A DNA stretch of 6,486 bases from Bacteroidales bacterium. Its GTDB lineage: Bacteria; Bacteroidota; Bacteroidia; Bacteroidales; UBA10428. Positions within the stretch are counted from its first letter, which is position 1. Every line of letters starts with the position of its first letter. Shown in pieces: positions 5,846 to 6,486 of this stretch. The notes under the pieces are model-generated. The model did not search any database. It had not been told where the DNA came from and saw only the letters and a program-made list of their open reading frames with translations. The stretch lies in assembly GCA_016926235.1 (NCBI GenBank), contig JAFGOZ010000258.1, positions 1 to 6,486 of the forward strand, in the 5' to 3' direction. A program made the position numbers and the translations under genes.

Positions 5846-6274
5846 TGGGACAGGAATACTTAATGATTTGTAAGACTATGATTTGCCTGGCTCAAACACA
5901 AAGCCGGATTGCTATTTGTTCATGGACTATAATCAATCAGAAAACTTTTACCTAAATACGATCAGTCAAATAACTAAGCAGTCCTCTTAGCCAATTCCTC
6001 ATGTTTTGCTTCACGTGTCGTGTGTCATTATATCTGTTCATCCGTCTTACATCCCTGAAAACCATATCTTTTCAGGTAATATATTTGTTGTAAAACAAAA
6101 ACTGAGATCACTGCTGTCCGGTTAAGACCTCAGACTAACAGAAAGTCTTTGGAAGCATCGGAATACGGGTCAGTGTCGCCCCTTCGGGAACCAAAATCAT
6201 AAGAGTGCCAACCGGGGGATAACTGAAACCAAACGAAATCAACTAATAAAACGGACAATAGATTATTTGGAAAA
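5846..6274. other. Intergenic stretch with one perfect hairpin and no convincing gene
   Basis: The clearest structure is CCTGAAAA (6054-6061) with TTTTCAGG (6069-6076), 8 bp around a 7-base loop. TATATTTG at 6080-6087 fits the -7 promoter form TAnnTTTG exactly but has no TTTG at the right distance. If used, it would give the YkgJ-like gene a leader of nearly 190 bases. That leader has short complementary pieces (CTGAG 6102-6106 with CTCAG 6129-6133; AGACT 6132-6136 with AGTCT 6144-6148) that overlap and so exclude each other. A 37-codon, arginine-rich minus-strand frame (5952-6065) has a GAAAAG before its ATG but no other support. Confidence 0.35.
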
Positions 6275-6486
6275 ATGATAACAAATCCTGACACAATCAA
6301 GCATCTGGGAGAACGGAACAGGGATACAAATTTCCGTTTCAGATCCTATCTTAAAAGCAAAGACGGGGATCGCCTGGACAGAACAGTAAAAGAATTATAC
6401 CAGTTTTATTCCGCGAAGATCGACTGTACCTTATGTGGCAACTGTTGTTCTCTTTTGAAACCAGTTATCCAGGATACTGACATAAA
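6275..6486 (+). CDS. YkgJ-type CxxCxxCC cysteine-cluster protein (5' part only)
   Basis: The first 70 residues are in the window; the gene runs off the right end. Residues 51-58 read CTLCGNCC, the CxxCxxCC motif of the YkgJ / UPF0153 family, annotated as putative zinc- or iron-chelating proteins and sometimes as Fe-S oxidoreductases. The biochemical role of that family is largely unsettled. The motif sits in IDCTLCGNCCSLLKPVI, close to the usual family pattern. The preceding 50 residues are charged and probably helical. ATG at 6275 has GGAA only a few bases upstream, so the ribosome-binding site is poor, as is common in Bacteroidota. The base composition is closer to ordinary coding DNA than the AT-rich left part, suggesting a return to conserved chromosome here. 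Confidence 0.8.
   Translation, partial: MITNPDTIKHLGERNRDTNFRFRSYLKSKDGDRLDRTVKELYQFYSAKIDCTLCGNCCSLLKPVIQDTDI

Noticed and set aside
5952..6065. Minus-strand frame of 37 codons, arginine-rich (MVFRDVRRMNRY start)
   Set aside because: It has a GAAAAG before the ATG, but no motif, and its start lies inside a perfect hairpin; too little to call a gene.
1..6486. tRNA or rRNA genes
   Set aside because: I saw no cloverleaf with a TTCGA-type T loop and no rRNA-like conserved blocks on either strand.

Overview
The window looks like an accessory, gene-poor stretch of a Bacteroidota (Bacteroidetes) chromosome. The evidence is the AT-rich intergenic DNA, matches to the Bacteroidota promoter form (TTTG, about 20 bases, TAnnTTTG), lipoprotein signal peptides, and a protein ending in a Fibrobacter succinogenes major paralogous domain, a fold common in this phylum. 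No genus can be named from the sequence alone.

Layout. Bases 1-136 are the end of an insertion sequence, probably IS21 family, with four 24-base terminal repeat units; its transposase genes lie left of the window. It has cut a minus-strand gene whose 5' part survives at 126-275. A doubtful minus-strand ORF (379-594) is followed by a divergent promoter region and a lysine-rich plus-strand protein of unknown function (732-1292). Bases 1475-1667 hold the first copy of a dispersed non-coding repeat. Right next to it is a minus-strand gene remnant (1695-1814) whose 39 residues include a HEAGH zinc-protease motif. The main gene (2209-4692) encodes an 827-residue outer-membrane lipoprotein: an FN3-like repeat, a papain-like (C1) cysteine protease with all four key residues, two more FN3-like repeats and the C-terminal Fib_succ domain.

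Downstream of the protease is a compact structured element (4841-4938): a perfect 12-bp closing stem around two hairpins, followed by a T run. A short terminator-like hairpin and the second copy of the dispersed repeat (5022-5213) come next. A 150-residue lipoprotein with a C-terminal membrane segment (5376-5828, TTG start) and a 430-base stretch without a convincing gene follow. The window ends in the first 70 residues of a YkgJ-type CxxCxxCC protein (6275 onward).

The genes do not form an operon; they are single units separated by long spacers holding repeats and gene debris. No complete multi-gene system is visible. The least explained items are the structured element at 4841-4938 and the paired repeats, whose best-conserved part carries the 14-base palindrome AATGTATATACATT.
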